Source: Neokomagataea anthophila (GTDB lineage Bacteria; Pseudomonadota; Alphaproteobacteria; Acetobacterales; Acetobacteraceae). From it: a stretch of 64,000 bases of DNA. Under the pieces are notes generated by a model. That model was not told the origin of the DNA and searched no databases. It saw nothing but the letters and a program-made list of their open reading frames with translations. Numbering within the stretch: the first letter of the stretch is position 1; every line of letters begins with the position of its first letter. The translations under genes and the position numbers were made by a program. Where the stretch lies: assembly GCF_018122595.1 (NCBI RefSeq), contig NZ_JAGRQH010000002.1:248001-312000 (forward strand). Direction: 5' to 3'. Positions 37,164 to 46,588 of this stretch are shown here, one piece after another.

Positions 37164-38321
37164 ATGAAATATGATAATATAAAATTGGGCATCGGAGTTA
37201 TCACATATAATAGAAAATCTATAGTAACAAATACTATACAACACATAAAGAAATATACTGAAACACCTTTTTCTCTCATTATTGCAGATGACGGATCCTC
37301 TGATGGTACAATTGATATACTGCACACAATGGGCATACAAACCATCAACGGAAGCAATAGAGGAATAGCCTGGAATAAAAATAGGGTTATTTTTTACCTA
37401 AAAGAAATAATAAAATGTGATGTTATTATCATATTGGAAGATGATTGCTTCCCCACATCACTTGGCTGGGAACGCGCATGGATCGATGCCGCTCAGCGCT
37501 GGGGGCACATTAATTTATTTCCTAACCATTGGGATAAGTCACATATTATTTCAGGTTCTGGCTCCCCCGCAGATCCTTATATCTTCCAGCATCTGACCGG
37601 GCAATGCGAAGCCTTTACACAGCGCGCCTTAAACTATGTCGGATATTTAGATACACGCTTTCGCAGTTACGGCTTCGAGCATGTAGAGCACACCCATCGC
37701 TTTATACGTGCCGGTTTTGGGGGCACCCAATCCCCTGACGGCACTTTTTATTCTTATCTGATAAAAAGTGATCTTGAAGTTACCTGCCTCGACAAAGCAC
37801 CAGACTGGAGCGGCATCACGCACAACAGCAGCATTTTCCTTAACTTAAAAAATGAACCTATCTACCGCCCCTGCTGGCGCAATGACGCAGAACTCGCCAT
37901 TTTCCGGAGCGAAATCGCAACATACCTTCCCGAAGAAGGCACTGCACAATGGCCACTTTCAAATTTCGAAGAATATATACTTGTATGGCACAATGACACA
38001 GCCACAATAACTGCACAGGCCACACCAAACATCAATACTCCGGTCATTAATGCCTTTATTCAAGGGCGCTCAGCCCGACTGGGATTTTACGACAATAACG
38101 ATAATTCTCTAACATGGATAGAAATTGATACCAACAACGCAATAAAAACCACAAAACACGCCGCAGAAGCGACCATATTTGAAGCTATATACACATACAA
38201 TGATAAATTAAATTTTATGCATAACAATCTTTTCTTATGCTGTGACTTAAATAAAAATAGACATGTTGAATGTTCGCGACAAATACCAAGTGACTGGGAA
38301 ACATTTACAACAAAATTTTAA
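37164..38321 (+). CDS. GT2-like glycosyltransferase of atypical base composition
   Basis: A 385-residue protein starting with a GT-A fold: LGIGVITYNRKSIVTNTIQH, then SLIIADDGSSDGTIDILHTM (DDGS nucleotide-sugar motif) and VIIILEDDCFPTS as the DxD-type metal site. The C-terminal 150 residues are unrelated to anything I recognise. The first 280 and last 150 bases are far more AT-rich than neighbouring genes, with codons such as ATA and AAA, while the middle is nearer the local norm. This suggests transfer or recombination. No partner genes are co-oriented, and the acceptor is unknown. Confidence 0.75.
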   Translation: MKYDNIKLGIGVITYNRKSIVTNTIQHIKKYTETPFSLIIADDGSSDGTIDILHTMGIQTINGSNRGIAWNKNRVIFYLKEIIKCDVIIILEDDCFPTSLGWERAWIDAAQRWGHINLFPNHWDKSHIISGSGSPADPYIFQHLTGQCEAFTQRALNYVGYLDTRFRSYGFEHVEHTHRFIRAGFGGTQSPDGTFYSYLIKSDLEVTCLDKAPDWSGITHNSSIFLNLKNEPIYRPCWRNDAELAIFRSEIATYLPEEGTAQWPLSNFEEYILVWHNDTATITAQATPNINTPVINAFIQGRSARLGFYDNNDNSLTWIEIDTNNAIKTTKHAAEATIFEAIYTYNDKLNFMHNNLFLCCDLNKNRHVECSRQIPSDWETFTTKF

Positions 38322-38366
38322 AATTTATAAAAACCCTCACAGTAAAATATTACCAACCTCGTAAGA

Positions 38367-39308
38367 TCACGAAGGTAGTGAACGCGCCCGGCGATAGCGC
38401 CACAACAACGCAGGCAAGCACAGTAAAGGGTGCCGCTGCTCAAACGGCGATAGCGCCAGATCAATGCCCGTATGACGCTGTATTTTCCACGCCAAATACG
38501 CCGCACCATCCTTGAACGTGAACGCAGCCTTTACTAGGCGCAGCACATTCAAAATTTTCCCAAAACGGCGCGCGCTTGCCCATTGTGTCAAAGCACGCTG
38601 ACACTGCCGTTCCGAAAACAACACGGCGTAATTTGACTCTTTATAAGTAAAACTTAAACCCGCCCGCTGCCACGCCAAGGGCAAAAGCTGAGCAAAGCGC
38701 TCTTCCGCCCCCTCAATCAAACGCTTGGAGCGCGCTGACGATTCAACACGCAACTCAGACCCATATGTCCGTGCGAAAAGTCCGTCCCAATACGCTATGG
38801 CAGGCTGTCTTTGTCCGGGCGCAGCCAAAGACCCCGCCCAAAATGCTGCCGTCGTCACGCAACGTGCAATCAGGTTAAGTACATAATCTGCTGCATCAAC
38901 ATCGCGCACCCATACCAATCGCACAGGCTGACAAAACCGAGCCCATAACGTCGTATCCGTTGAACGCGGCCCCGTCCGGGCCATAAATTGCTTACGCGAC
39001 AAAACGGCAATTTTCGCGCGATACACTTGCCCTTCATAACGGTGCTCAGAATAAAATACATTCGGCGGCAAAAGACAGTTCGCCACGCGTATAGCGACAC
39101 CACCAGGCACATCACGCCCTGTCTCGGTCACGACGTAAAAGTCTAAAATACCATCAGGATCGGCCTTACGGAGCATTGAGCCGTAAAACAAAACCCCTAA
39201 AGGCGGAGCAGGCATTTCCCGCGCCACAGACGCAGCAAAAGACCGCACTGCAGCAGAAACCGGCGCCGTCAGTTCTGGCACCAGTGCTTTTTCAAGAGCA
39301 TCAAGCAT
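38367..39308 (-). CDS. Tam41-like CDP-diacylglycerol synthase homologue
   Basis: A 313-residue nucleotidyltransferase-fold protein. Compared from memory with mitochondrial Tam41/TAMM41, it shares the active-site run FYGSMLRKADPDGILDFYVV (GS at 43-44, DF at 56-57), PPNVFYSEH...YRAKIAVLSRKQF, RFCQPVRLV near 124-132, a TTAAF block and FARTYGSEL, in the same order. Tam41 makes CDP-diacylglycerol from phosphatidate and CTP. The start ATG 39308 overlaps the lipid kinase stop by eight bases (ATGCTTGA), so the two are translationally coupled. A basic C-terminal tail could bind membrane. The substrate could be phosphatidate or another phospholipid such as ceramide phosphate. Confidence 0.8.
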   Translation of the reverse strand: MLDALEKALVPELTAPVSAAVRSFAASVAREMPAPPLGVLFYGSMLRKADPDGILDFYVVTETGRDVPGGVAIRVANCLLPPNVFYSEHRYEGQVYRAKIAVLSRKQFMARTGPRSTDTTLWARFCQPVRLVWVRDVDAADYVLNLIARCVTTAAFWAGSLAAPGQRQPAIAYWDGLFARTYGSELRVESSARSKRLIEGAEERFAQLLPLAWQRAGLSFTYKESNYAVLFSERQCQRALTQWASARRFGKILNVLRLVKAAFTFKDGAAYLAWKIQRHTGIDLALSPFEQRHPLLCLPALLWRYRRARSLPS

Positions 39309-40383
39309 GAAGGAACCGGAAAGCTGGGCCACTTTGCAGTTGCAACATCCGTGATGCGGTGGGGCTAAACACTTCACCATCCAACACAAAATCACTCGTT
39401 GTTTCGAGCATCATGTGATCCGTTCGGCCACTATCATAATCCGGGTGACGCCGCAGCCAGCGGGGAGCACGCCCCGTCAACAAAGCCGCCGCCGCGCGTG
39501 CCAATGACCCCGGCTTGGCACTAACATCTAAGTAACGCACGCCACGCGCATCAGGCTCAGCATCCCAAAATGGCCAAATTCCGCGGGATAGCTGCGAAAG
39601 ACCGGTGACGAGGAACATAAAGCTTTCCCCACCATAAGCCCGGCCATTCGTCGTGATCTGTAGTGGATCCCCAGCCAACCACCGCTCACGGCTTCGACGG
39701 AACACCAAACTCCCCACGGCCCCTAAGACCGTCACACCGACAGCCAAATCATGAGGTGCAAACCGAACGATTTGAGGAGCATGCGCAATACGCACCGCAC
39801 GCGCATACCCGGCACAGCCACCAAAAAGACCCAGTACCGGCAAACGATCACTCTCCGGCCATGTCAGACGTATCGGCGTGCGTACACTTGAACGCATGGC
39901 CCCTTCCCGCAAACGCCGCAAGGCCTGAAAACCGCGTAGACCAAACCCAACATCATTCGCAATAAGGTTCGTATTACCAGACGCAAACACCGCGATATCC
40001 GGTAAATCATTTTCCGGATAAACACGCGCAATCGCCGTCAGTGCCGTACTAACCGTTCCATCACCACCATCGATCGCAATCGTCCGCACCCCACGATCCC
40101 GCAAAAGACGCAAACGATCTGTCGTGCCTTCACGGCTATCCGACGGAACAAAATTTTCCCCTAAAAGGGATTCGGCAGCAGCAGCGAAGCCTGTTCCGCT
40201 ATGATTATTGCGGCGACTACGAGCATTATGAATCAGGGCAAAGCGCACAGAGCGAGACGATCTTCTGTCTAAAACAAAGGGGTCCGCCCACGGAAAATCT
40301 GGACTAAGCGACGATTTTAATGAACGCTTCAGCCCATCACTCAACAAGGCGGAATGGGGTTTCCAATGCCGAGGGTCTAGCAC
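39301..40383 (-). CDS. Diacylglycerol/sphingoid lipid kinase family protein
   Basis: A 360-residue DAGK-catalytic-domain protein (DgkB/YegS/LCB5 superfamily). It has FALIHNARSRRNNHSGTG near 48-65 and the nucleotide motif AIDGGDGTVSTAL with GGDGT at 106-110, then FASGNTNLIANDVGFGLRGF. The family phosphorylates diacylglycerol, sphingoid bases or ceramide with ATP. The start appears to be GTG 40383; no good upstream ATG exists. It is the first gene of a pair with the Tam41-like gene and divergent, 72 bases away, from the metallophosphoesterase-lptF run. Which lipid it uses is unresolved. Confidence 0.88.
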   Translation of the reverse strand: MLDPRHWKPHSALLSDGLKRSLKSSLSPDFPWADPFVLDRRSSRSVRFALIHNARSRRNNHSGTGFAAAAESLLGENFVPSDSREGTTDRLRLLRDRGVRTIAIDGGDGTVSTALTAIARVYPENDLPDIAVFASGNTNLIANDVGFGLRGFQALRRLREGAMRSSVRTPIRLTWPESDRLPVLGLFGGCAGYARAVRIAHAPQIVRFAPHDLAVGVTVLGAVGSLVFRRSRERWLAGDPLQITTNGRAYGGESFMFLVTGLSQLSRGIWPFWDAEPDARGVRYLDVSAKPGSLARAAAALLTGRAPRWLRRHPDYDSGRTDHMMLETTSDFVLDGEVFSPTASRMLQLQSGPAFRFLHA

Positions 40384-40455
40384 AGCACAGCCTGTAGGAC
40401 TACACGCTGAGTTACAAACTATAAACCTAACCCCCTACTGACCGAACGCTCCCCT

Positions 40456-41403
40456 ATGCCTCACCCGGATACATCAACCACTTCCCGCACTGCGCCACCC
40501 CACGCTCCCAACGTAAAGCAGCGTTCCGTCACACTCGCCCATATTTCAGACCCTCACCTCCCACCGCCACCCGTGCCATGGCACATAGCGCTCAATAAAC
40601 GCGCCCTTAGCCTTCTCTCTTGGTACAAACACCGCCAGCACGTACATCAAGCCCCACTCTGTGACGCAATCGTGCAAGACATTGCGCACCACGCCATAGA
40701 CGCCATTTTAGTCAGTGGTGATCTGACAAATTTTGGTACCCCCGCAGAATTTTCACATGCCTCCGAATGGCTCGAAAACCTTCCGGCACCAGCATTCGTC
40801 ATCCCCGGCAATCATGACGCCATGATCGCACAGCCAGCCGCCGTCGGGCGAGATCAATGGAAGCATTGGTCCAGCGAGCAATACCCCTATGTGCGGCAAT
40901 ACGGCGATGTCGCCATTATTGGCGTCGATAGTGGCGTACCCACCCCACCCTTCATGGCATGCGGCCGCGTTGGCACCCTGCAACGCCAGCGCCTAGCCGC
41001 TCTCTTGAAACGTACCCGTGACGCCGGTTTATGCCGTGTTGTGATGATCCATCATCCGCCTCGTAAAGGGCTCGTCCCTTGGCGCAAAGCTTTGCATGAC
41101 ATGAAACCGGTCATTGATATTTTACGCCAAGAGGGCGCAGAAATCGTCCTGCACGGCCATTCACATAATGCCACACTAACCTGCATTCCCGGCTCCACCA
41201 TTCCACTTCTTGGAGTTGCCTCTGCCTCCTTGCATGACCCACGCCCACACCGCCAAGCCTGCTGGAACCAACTCACCATCACACCTAAGACACACCCAAC
41301 ACATAAAAGCTGGACCATCGCCCTCCAAAGGCACTGGCCCTCTTTTAAAGGCCCCCATACCGGCGTGACCGAACACGCTTCATGGGAAAGAGGGCACGCA
41401 TGA
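40456..41403 (+). CDS. Metallophosphoesterase
   Basis: A 315-residue calcineurin-like phosphoesterase of the class III cyclic-nucleotide-phosphodiesterase/LpxH-like superfamily. Motifs: HISDPHLPPPP (Asp32, His34), LVSGDLTNFG, IPGNHDAM, VMIHHPP and VLHGHSHNAT. No signal peptide is seen, so it should act in the cytoplasm. It is divergent from the lipid kinase and overlaps lptF as ATGA, placing it in a lipid and outer-membrane context; a phospholipid or lipid-A-type phosphate substrate is an inference. Confidence 0.88.
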   Translation: MPHPDTSTTSRTAPPHAPNVKQRSVTLAHISDPHLPPPPVPWHIALNKRALSLLSWYKHRQHVHQAPLCDAIVQDIAHHAIDAILVSGDLTNFGTPAEFSHASEWLENLPAPAFVIPGNHDAMIAQPAAVGRDQWKHWSSEQYPYVRQYGDVAIIGVDSGVPTPPFMACGRVGTLQRQRLAALLKRTRDAGLCRVVMIHHPPRKGLVPWRKALHDMKPVIDILRQEGAEIVLHGHSHNATLTCIPGSTIPLLGVASASLHDPRPHRQACWNQLTITPKTHPTHKSWTIALQRHWPSFKGPHTGVTEHASWERGHA

Positions 41404-42548
41404 ACCCCAAACTCCGTACGCTCGACCGCTACTTGCTACGCCAAATGGTGCCACCCTTCCTCGTGGCCCTCGGCGCTATGCTCGTTGCCCTCTTGCTAGA
41501 GCGCCTACTGACATTATTTGACTATCTCGCCTCCGCAGGAAGCTCTCTATCAACCTGTATCGCGCTGTTAACTGACCTTTTGCCGCATTATTTCGGCATC
41601 GCTCTGCCCGCATCTCTTTGCATCGCTGTCTTCCTGACCATTCGGGGCATGAGCGATAATAATGAGATTGATGCTATCCGGGCCGCGCGGATCTCCCTCA
41701 TACGCGTCAGTCGCCCCTTCATGCTCATTGGATGCGGCCTCGGTTTCGCCAGTATTCTGCTCTACGGCTATATTCAACCCGTCGCACGCTATGATTACCG
41801 GGCCGGTTTTTACGTAGCAGAACATACAGGCTGGGCACCCCACCTACAGGCTGGCATGTTCGCCTCGACCTCCAACAAAGCCATGATGACGGCGGATAAA
41901 GTCCGCCATGGCGGCTCCACACTTGGCCATATCTTCATCCGTGAAGTCACCGATCACGGCACCGTCCATATCATCACGGCAGAACACGGTCTTTTAACCG
42001 TCTCACAAGCACATCACCGTACAGAGCTTGACCTATGGAACGGTCAAATCGTGGATGAGCCCCCAGAAACTGCGCCCGATACGGCTCCTCACGTCACCCA
42101 TTTTGGCCACGCACTGCGCATTATCGAACGCCAAGAGCACGACACAACCTTCCGCTCACGCGGTGCCGATGAACGTGAACTCACCCTCTTTGAACTCGCC
42201 AAAGACCTCCGCTACGGCGTCCATGGTATTGAATACCGTACATTGCGGGCAGAATTCGACTTCCGCATGGCTCGCGCTCTCGCCATTCCATTTATCCCCC
42301 CACTCGCCGTCGCCCTCGCCATCAGCGGAAAACGCCGCCGGTCCATCTGGGGACTGTTAGCCGTCTCTGGCATTTTGGTTGGGTTCGACCAAATCCTTAT
42401 GTTTGGACATTCCCTCGCATCTTTAGGCAAACTCCCCATCTGGCTTGCTATATGGACACCGGAAGCACTCTTCTGCGGTGCCTGCCTTGCCACACTCCTG
42501 CGGCGCTCACGCGGATCATGGCGCCGCCGCCTCCTGCACAAAGCATAA
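41400..42548 (+). CDS. lptF: LPS export ABC transporter permease LptF
   Basis: A 382-residue YjgP/YjgQ-family permease. It begins MNPKLRTLDRYLLRQMVPPF, has three N-terminal membrane segments, a long periplasmic beta-jellyroll part (about 130-270) and three C-terminal segments (IPFIPPLAVALAISG, LLAVSGILVGFDQILMFG and the last near 350). LptF and LptG with LptB extract LPS from the inner membrane. The start ATG 41400 overlaps the phosphoesterase stop; an in-frame ATG at 41382 lies inside that gene. lptG follows after 48 bases. Confidence 0.93.
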   Translation: MNPKLRTLDRYLLRQMVPPFLVALGAMLVALLLERLLTLFDYLASAGSSLSTCIALLTDLLPHYFGIALPASLCIAVFLTIRGMSDNNEIDAIRAARISLIRVSRPFMLIGCGLGFASILLYGYIQPVARYDYRAGFYVAEHTGWAPHLQAGMFASTSNKAMMTADKVRHGGSTLGHIFIREVTDHGTVHIITAEHGLLTVSQAHHRTELDLWNGQIVDEPPETAPDTAPHVTHFGHALRIIERQEHDTTFRSRGADERELTLFELAKDLRYGVHGIEYRTLRAEFDFRMARALAIPFIPPLAVALAISGKRRRSIWGLLAVSGILVGFDQILMFGHSLASLGKLPIWLAIWTPEALFCGACLATLLRRSRGSWRRRLLHKA

Positions 42549-42596
42549 CGCCCCCGCCATGAGACACCCTACCATGATGACCGAGACCTACTCCAC

Positions 42597-43703
42597 ATGA
42601 GCCGCATGACAACCACCCACCGCACAACACGCACTGTTTTGCTTCGGCACCTCAACCGCGCGCTGCTCGGGCGTGTCATGCTCTGCGGCGCGGTCTTAGT
42701 CTCACTGCTGGAACTTTTAGCGCTGCTGGAAAAAACAACCCCCATTCTCAACCGGCATTTAGGCCTGAAAGGCATTGTGACTTTCGCCCTCCTGCACCTA
42801 CCCGCCTTAAGTACAGAAATTCTTCCTCTCGCCTTTCTCATCGGCGCTCTTTTCTTTTTGACCCAAACAGCCCTTTCCAGCGAAATGGCAGCCCTACGCG
42901 CAGCAGGTCTCTCTACCGTGGGCCTCTATCGCCTACTTCTACCCACAGTGTTCATCGTCGGGTTCGGCGGCATGATTACACAATATTGGGTCGTCCCCGC
43001 CAGTGAAGGTGCCCTCACCCTATGGTGGAACAAAACCACACCAACCCAAAGCCATGATGAGAACGCGCACCCCTTATGGTTCCGCATGGGCGGAACACTC
43101 ATCCGCATCGGTGACATCTCAGAGAGCGGCCACACACTCAGTAACGTCACCCTGTATAACCGTGATGCACATGGGCAACTCACCAGCACCCAACACGCAA
43201 CGACTCTGCATTACCTCAATAACCACTGGGAGGAAGAAGGGAACCGCTCCCTCATCCTCAACGCCGATCACTCTGCCGCCCAGCGCAGCAATGGCGGCAC
43301 ACTCTCTCTACCCATCGCACCAAACGTCATTATCCGCCTCACACAAGATCAACCATTCCTGACACCTGGGCAGATTCTTGCGATTTTGCATAATGGTGCT
43401 CCCGCCAGTTTACCGCGTCCTACTTACCGCATGGCACTTTTCTCACCGCTGATTTTACCAATAGACATGGCAACAATGCTTCTATTAGCGCTGCCAGTGA
43501 TCTATATCCCTCCCAGAACCGGGCTCAGAACCCCTCTTCCAGTTTACGTACTGGCAGCAGGTCTAGCCCTCGTAATTCTGCAGGGCCTGATTAACGCCCT
43601 GGGTAATGCCGGAACACTCCCGGCTGCACTGGCCGTTATGTCAGGACCACTACCAGGCATTTTATTGGGTATCACCTGGGTACTGCGGATGGAGGAAAAG
43701 TAA
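42597..43703 (+). CDS. lptG: LPS export ABC transporter permease LptG
   Basis: A 368-residue LptG with the same six-segment plan as LptF. It begins with a basic stretch and VLLRHLNRALLGRVMLCGAV, has LPLAFLIGALFFLTQTALSS, a periplasmic jellyroll with WFRMGGTLIRIGDIS, and a C-terminal membrane bundle ending LPGILLGITWVLRME. It pairs with LptF; LptB is not in this window. The hydroxylase gene starts two bases after its stop, so it continues the same transcript. Confidence 0.93.
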   Translation: MSRMTTTHRTTRTVLLRHLNRALLGRVMLCGAVLVSLLELLALLEKTTPILNRHLGLKGIVTFALLHLPALSTEILPLAFLIGALFFLTQTALSSEMAALRAAGLSTVGLYRLLLPTVFIVGFGGMITQYWVVPASEGALTLWWNKTTPTQSHDENAHPLWFRMGGTLIRIGDISESGHTLSNVTLYNRDAHGQLTSTQHATTLHYLNNHWEEEGNRSLILNADHSAAQRSNGGTLSLPIAPNVIIRLTQDQPFLTPGQILAILHNGAPASLPRPTYRMALFSPLILPIDMATMLLLALPVIYIPPRTGLRTPLPVYVLAAGLALVILQGLINALGNAGTLPAALAVMSGPLPGILLGITWVLRMEEK

Positions 43704-43705
43704 GT

Positions 43706-44521
43706 ATGTCCACCCCTCGTTCAGGCTTACGCTTCTGGCGTAACACTGCTTCTTTACGCACAGGTCGTAGCTTTGACTTGGGCAAAATGACCTTGCCTCA
43801 ACTCTGGATGGCTTACCTCACCTATCCCAGCATCCTGCTCTATTTCGCACTCATCATCATCTCCGCAGTGCTCACCATCCATTTCTGGACCGGAGCACTA
43901 CAGACGCTCATCCCCATTCCGGCCGTCATCGCGATCTACCCAACAGCGTGGTACCTCATTCACCGCTTCATCCTGCACGGCAAATGGCTCTATCGGAATC
44001 GCTGGACCTCCTCCGTGTGGAAGCGCATCCACTTTGACCACCACCAAGACCCGCACCTGCTGGATGTCTTGTTCGGATCACCACTCAATACCGTCCCCAC
44101 CATGGCCATCATCACCATGCCCGTTGGCGCGGCCATTGGCGGCCTCGGAGGATTGTTTTCGGCCTTTACAACCTCACTGGTCATGACCTGCATTTACGAG
44201 TTCTTCCACTGCATCCAGCACTTGGCCTATAAGCCCCGCTGGAAATGGGTCGCGCATATCAAGCAACTCCACGTCCTGCACCACTTCCACCACGAAGACG
44301 GTAATTACGGCATCACCAACTATCTGCCCGACCGTATTTTCGGCAGCTTTTACCGTGATGCCCGTGAACGCCCGCGTTCTCAGCATGTGTTCAATCTTGG
44401 TTATACGATTGACGAAGCCTCACGCTATCCATGGGTCATGAAGCTGACTGGGTCTCCGCCTAAGGACCGCCCCGACGGCGCCCGTGCTGCTAAGAAAAAC
44501 AACCCCGAAGCCGCCATATGA
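43706..44521 (+). CDS. Sterol desaturase/fatty acid hydroxylase family protein
   Basis: A 271-residue membrane di-iron hydroxylase. Histidine boxes in order: HRFILH (86-91), HFDHH (109-113), HCIQH (about 172-176) and HVLHHFHH (about 193-200). Hydrophobic segments flank the first box (YPSILLYFALIIISAVLTI and IPAVIAIYPTAWYLI). The family includes fatty acid 2-hydroxylases and sphinganine C4-hydroxylases, which act on lipid chains at the membrane. A GAGGAAAAG element seven bases before the ATG lies in the lptG stop. Its own stop overlaps the next gene (ATGA). The lipid modified is not known. Confidence 0.9.
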   Translation: MSTPRSGLRFWRNTASLRTGRSFDLGKMTLPQLWMAYLTYPSILLYFALIIISAVLTIHFWTGALQTLIPIPAVIAIYPTAWYLIHRFILHGKWLYRNRWTSSVWKRIHFDHHQDPHLLDVLFGSPLNTVPTMAIITMPVGAAIGGLGGLFSAFTTSLVMTCIYEFFHCIQHLAYKPRWKWVAHIKQLHVLHHFHHEDGNYGITNYLPDRIFGSFYRDARERPRSQHVFNLGYTIDEASRYPWVMKLTGSPPKDRPDGARAAKKNNPEAAI

Positions 44522-45366
44522 GCACGATTTCCGCTCTTGCAGAACCCCGAGGCAATATAACACTACTCACCCCGCCGCAGGTTCTTGTTCTTGCCGGCTC
44601 CCGCGATGGTGCCCAAGACCCCCTCGCCCGCCTCGGCAATGTCTCACATAAAGCCCTCCTCCCCGTTGGAGGGCGGCCCATGCTGTGCCGCGTGCTGGAT
44701 GCCCTCACCCAAACATCCTTCCCTTGCCTCGGCCCTATCACCGTCAGCATTGAACAGCCGGGCCTCATCACCCCCTTACTCGAACATTACGCCGACCACA
44801 TAGAAAGCATTACAACGCACCAAGCACGCACATCCCTGAGCGAAAGCGTGGCCGATGCCCTCAAGACCATCGGTACCCCCTGCCTCGTCACGACCGCAGA
44901 TCACGCCCTACTCCAACCCGACTGGATCTTGGAGTTTCTGACTCAAACACAAAACGCTGACGTTGCCGTTGGCATCGCACTGCGCCACACCATTGAGCGC
45001 GACGTTCCCGGCACAAAACGCACTTATATCCGCCTCTCGGACATCACTTTTTCCGGATGTAACCTCTTCTGGCTCGGCTCACCCAAAGCCCATGACGTCA
45101 TCACACTTTGGAAGCGCCTCCAGCAAGACCGTAAAAAACCTTTGCGTATGGCCCGCACCCTCGGACTAGGCATCCTCCTGCGCGCACTCTTCCGCAGACT
45201 AGACTCCACAACCCTCTGCAAACGCATTGAAGCTTTAACTGGCGCTCGCATATGTTTCATACCCTTGTCAGATGGCCATGCTGCTGTGGACGTTGATAAA
45301 CCCGCAGACCTTACCTTGGTCGAGCAAATCCTCGCCACGCACCCAACACATTCTCCAGCGCCGTGA
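44518..45366 (+). CDS. Nucleotidyltransferase family protein (MobA-like NTP transferase)
   Basis: A 282-residue GT-A-fold NTP transferase. The opening QVLVLAGSRDGAQDPLARLG is a loosened form of the usual LAGGxG...RMG loop, followed by KALLPVGGRPMLCRVLDAL. LVTTADHALLQPDWI supplies the metal-binding Asp. Family members activate sugars, alcohols or cofactors with CTP or GTP. Here the setting between a lipid hydroxylase and a glycosyltransferase suggests making an activated head group. It overlaps the hydroxylase stop as ATGA. Confidence 0.8.
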   Translation: MSTISALAEPRGNITLLTPPQVLVLAGSRDGAQDPLARLGNVSHKALLPVGGRPMLCRVLDALTQTSFPCLGPITVSIEQPGLITPLLEHYADHIESITTHQARTSLSESVADALKTIGTPCLVTTADHALLQPDWILEFLTQTQNADVAVGIALRHTIERDVPGTKRTYIRLSDITFSGCNLFWLGSPKAHDVITLWKRLQQDRKKPLRMARTLGLGILLRALFRRLDSTTLCKRIEALTGARICFIPLSDGHAAVDVDKPADLTLVEQILATHPTHSPAP

Positions 45367-45373
45367 TACCCCT

Positions 45374-46459
45374 ATGAAAATTGCTTACGTCATCAATTCG
45401 CTCGAATGCGGCGGCGCACAAAGCCCCATCCCAGACATTGTCCACCTCATACAAGAGCATGGTGCCAGCGTCATGGTTTTCGGGCTTGAACGCCGTGACG
45501 GTTTAGCAATTCCACTACTCCAGCGCGCAGGTATTCCCGTCCGCGTTCGGTCTGGCAAAAAAAATGATCACTTAGCCGCATATTTCTGGCTCAAACGTGA
45601 ACTTAAAGCATACCAACCAGACCTAGTCTGGACCTCTCTGACCCGCGCCACGCTGCTCGGCCAGCTTATCGCTAAATCTCTGAACGTCCCGACCGTTCAC
45701 TGGCAACACTCCGCTCGCCTCAAAACCATCAACGCATGGCTCCTACGCGCCCTCTGCCGCGATACCCTCCTATGGGTTGCCGACTCTGAAACCGTCGCAC
45801 GCTTCGCAAAGCGCCGCTTACGCCTTCACGATAACCTCATGTGCTGGCCCATCTTCCGCGCACCACCTAACGCGCCAACAGCACGTCTTTGGCAAGAGGG
45901 CGAAATCATTCAAATTGGCTCTCTTGGACGTCTGCACAGCGTCAAAGGGTATGACATGCTGTGTGATGCACTCGCGCTCTTACAACCCATGAAAGACCTT
46001 CCCGCCTTTCACATGACCTTCGCCGGAGATGGCCCCGAACGAGCCGCACTGGAAGAACGTGCCGCACGCTACAACCTACCCGTCTCGTTCTACGGGCACT
46101 GCGAGGCACCGTTAGATTTTCTCTCCACGCTGCACCTGTATCTCCAAACCTCCCATTGGGAAGGGTTATGCGTGGCAGCCCATGAAGCCATGGCCTGTGC
46201 CCTCCCCATCATCACCACACCCGCTGGTGAAATCCCGCGTAGCGTCGAAGACGGCGTGTCTGGCCTCATCATTCCCTTCAACGATGCGGGCGCCCTCGCC
46301 GCGGCTTTAGCCACCCTACTCCGCACCCCGGAGCGCCTCGGCACAATGGGCACACGGTCGCGCTCCCGCGTGATGAAACGCTTCGGCCCAGCTGCTTTCG
46401 CTGAACATGGGCGGGCTATTCTCACAGCAATCCCGGGCCTCAACACGCCGGGAGTTTAG
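45374..46459 (+). CDS. Glycosyltransferase family 4
   Basis: A 361-residue GT-B glycosyltransferase. It begins MKIAYVINSLECGGAQSPIP, has the middle block IIQIGSLGRLHSVKGYDMLC and ends with the E-x7-E motif in EGLCVAAHEAMACALPIITT. The frame is open to 45272, inside the upstream gene, but the family start is ATG 45374, eight bases after the NTP transferase stop. It is the last gene of the run that begins with the metallophosphoesterase. A lipid head-group acceptor is inferred from context. Confidence 0.88.
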   Translation: MKIAYVINSLECGGAQSPIPDIVHLIQEHGASVMVFGLERRDGLAIPLLQRAGIPVRVRSGKKNDHLAAYFWLKRELKAYQPDLVWTSLTRATLLGQLIAKSLNVPTVHWQHSARLKTINAWLLRALCRDTLLWVADSETVARFAKRRLRLHDNLMCWPIFRAPPNAPTARLWQEGEIIQIGSLGRLHSVKGYDMLCDALALLQPMKDLPAFHMTFAGDGPERAALEERAARYNLPVSFYGHCEAPLDFLSTLHLYLQTSHWEGLCVAAHEAMACALPIITTPAGEIPRSVEDGVSGLIIPFNDAGALAAALATLLRTPERLGTMGTRSRSRVMKRFGPAAFAEHGRAILTAIPGLNTPGV

Positions 46460-46588
46460 CACTAGCGCACGCATGCCAATGAACGTGCGTAATAGCTCTC
46501 ACGGCCCCTCCAGTATGTACGAACCTTCAAGCGCAACATCTTTGACGCGCCATGAACCAATCGGCGGATTAAGCCCGACAATAAACGC

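Noticed and set aside
46460-46588. Terminator between the GT4 and the GINT1-like gene
   Set aside because: A GCGCACG/CGTGCGT pairing exists, but it has a 12-base loop and no T-tract.
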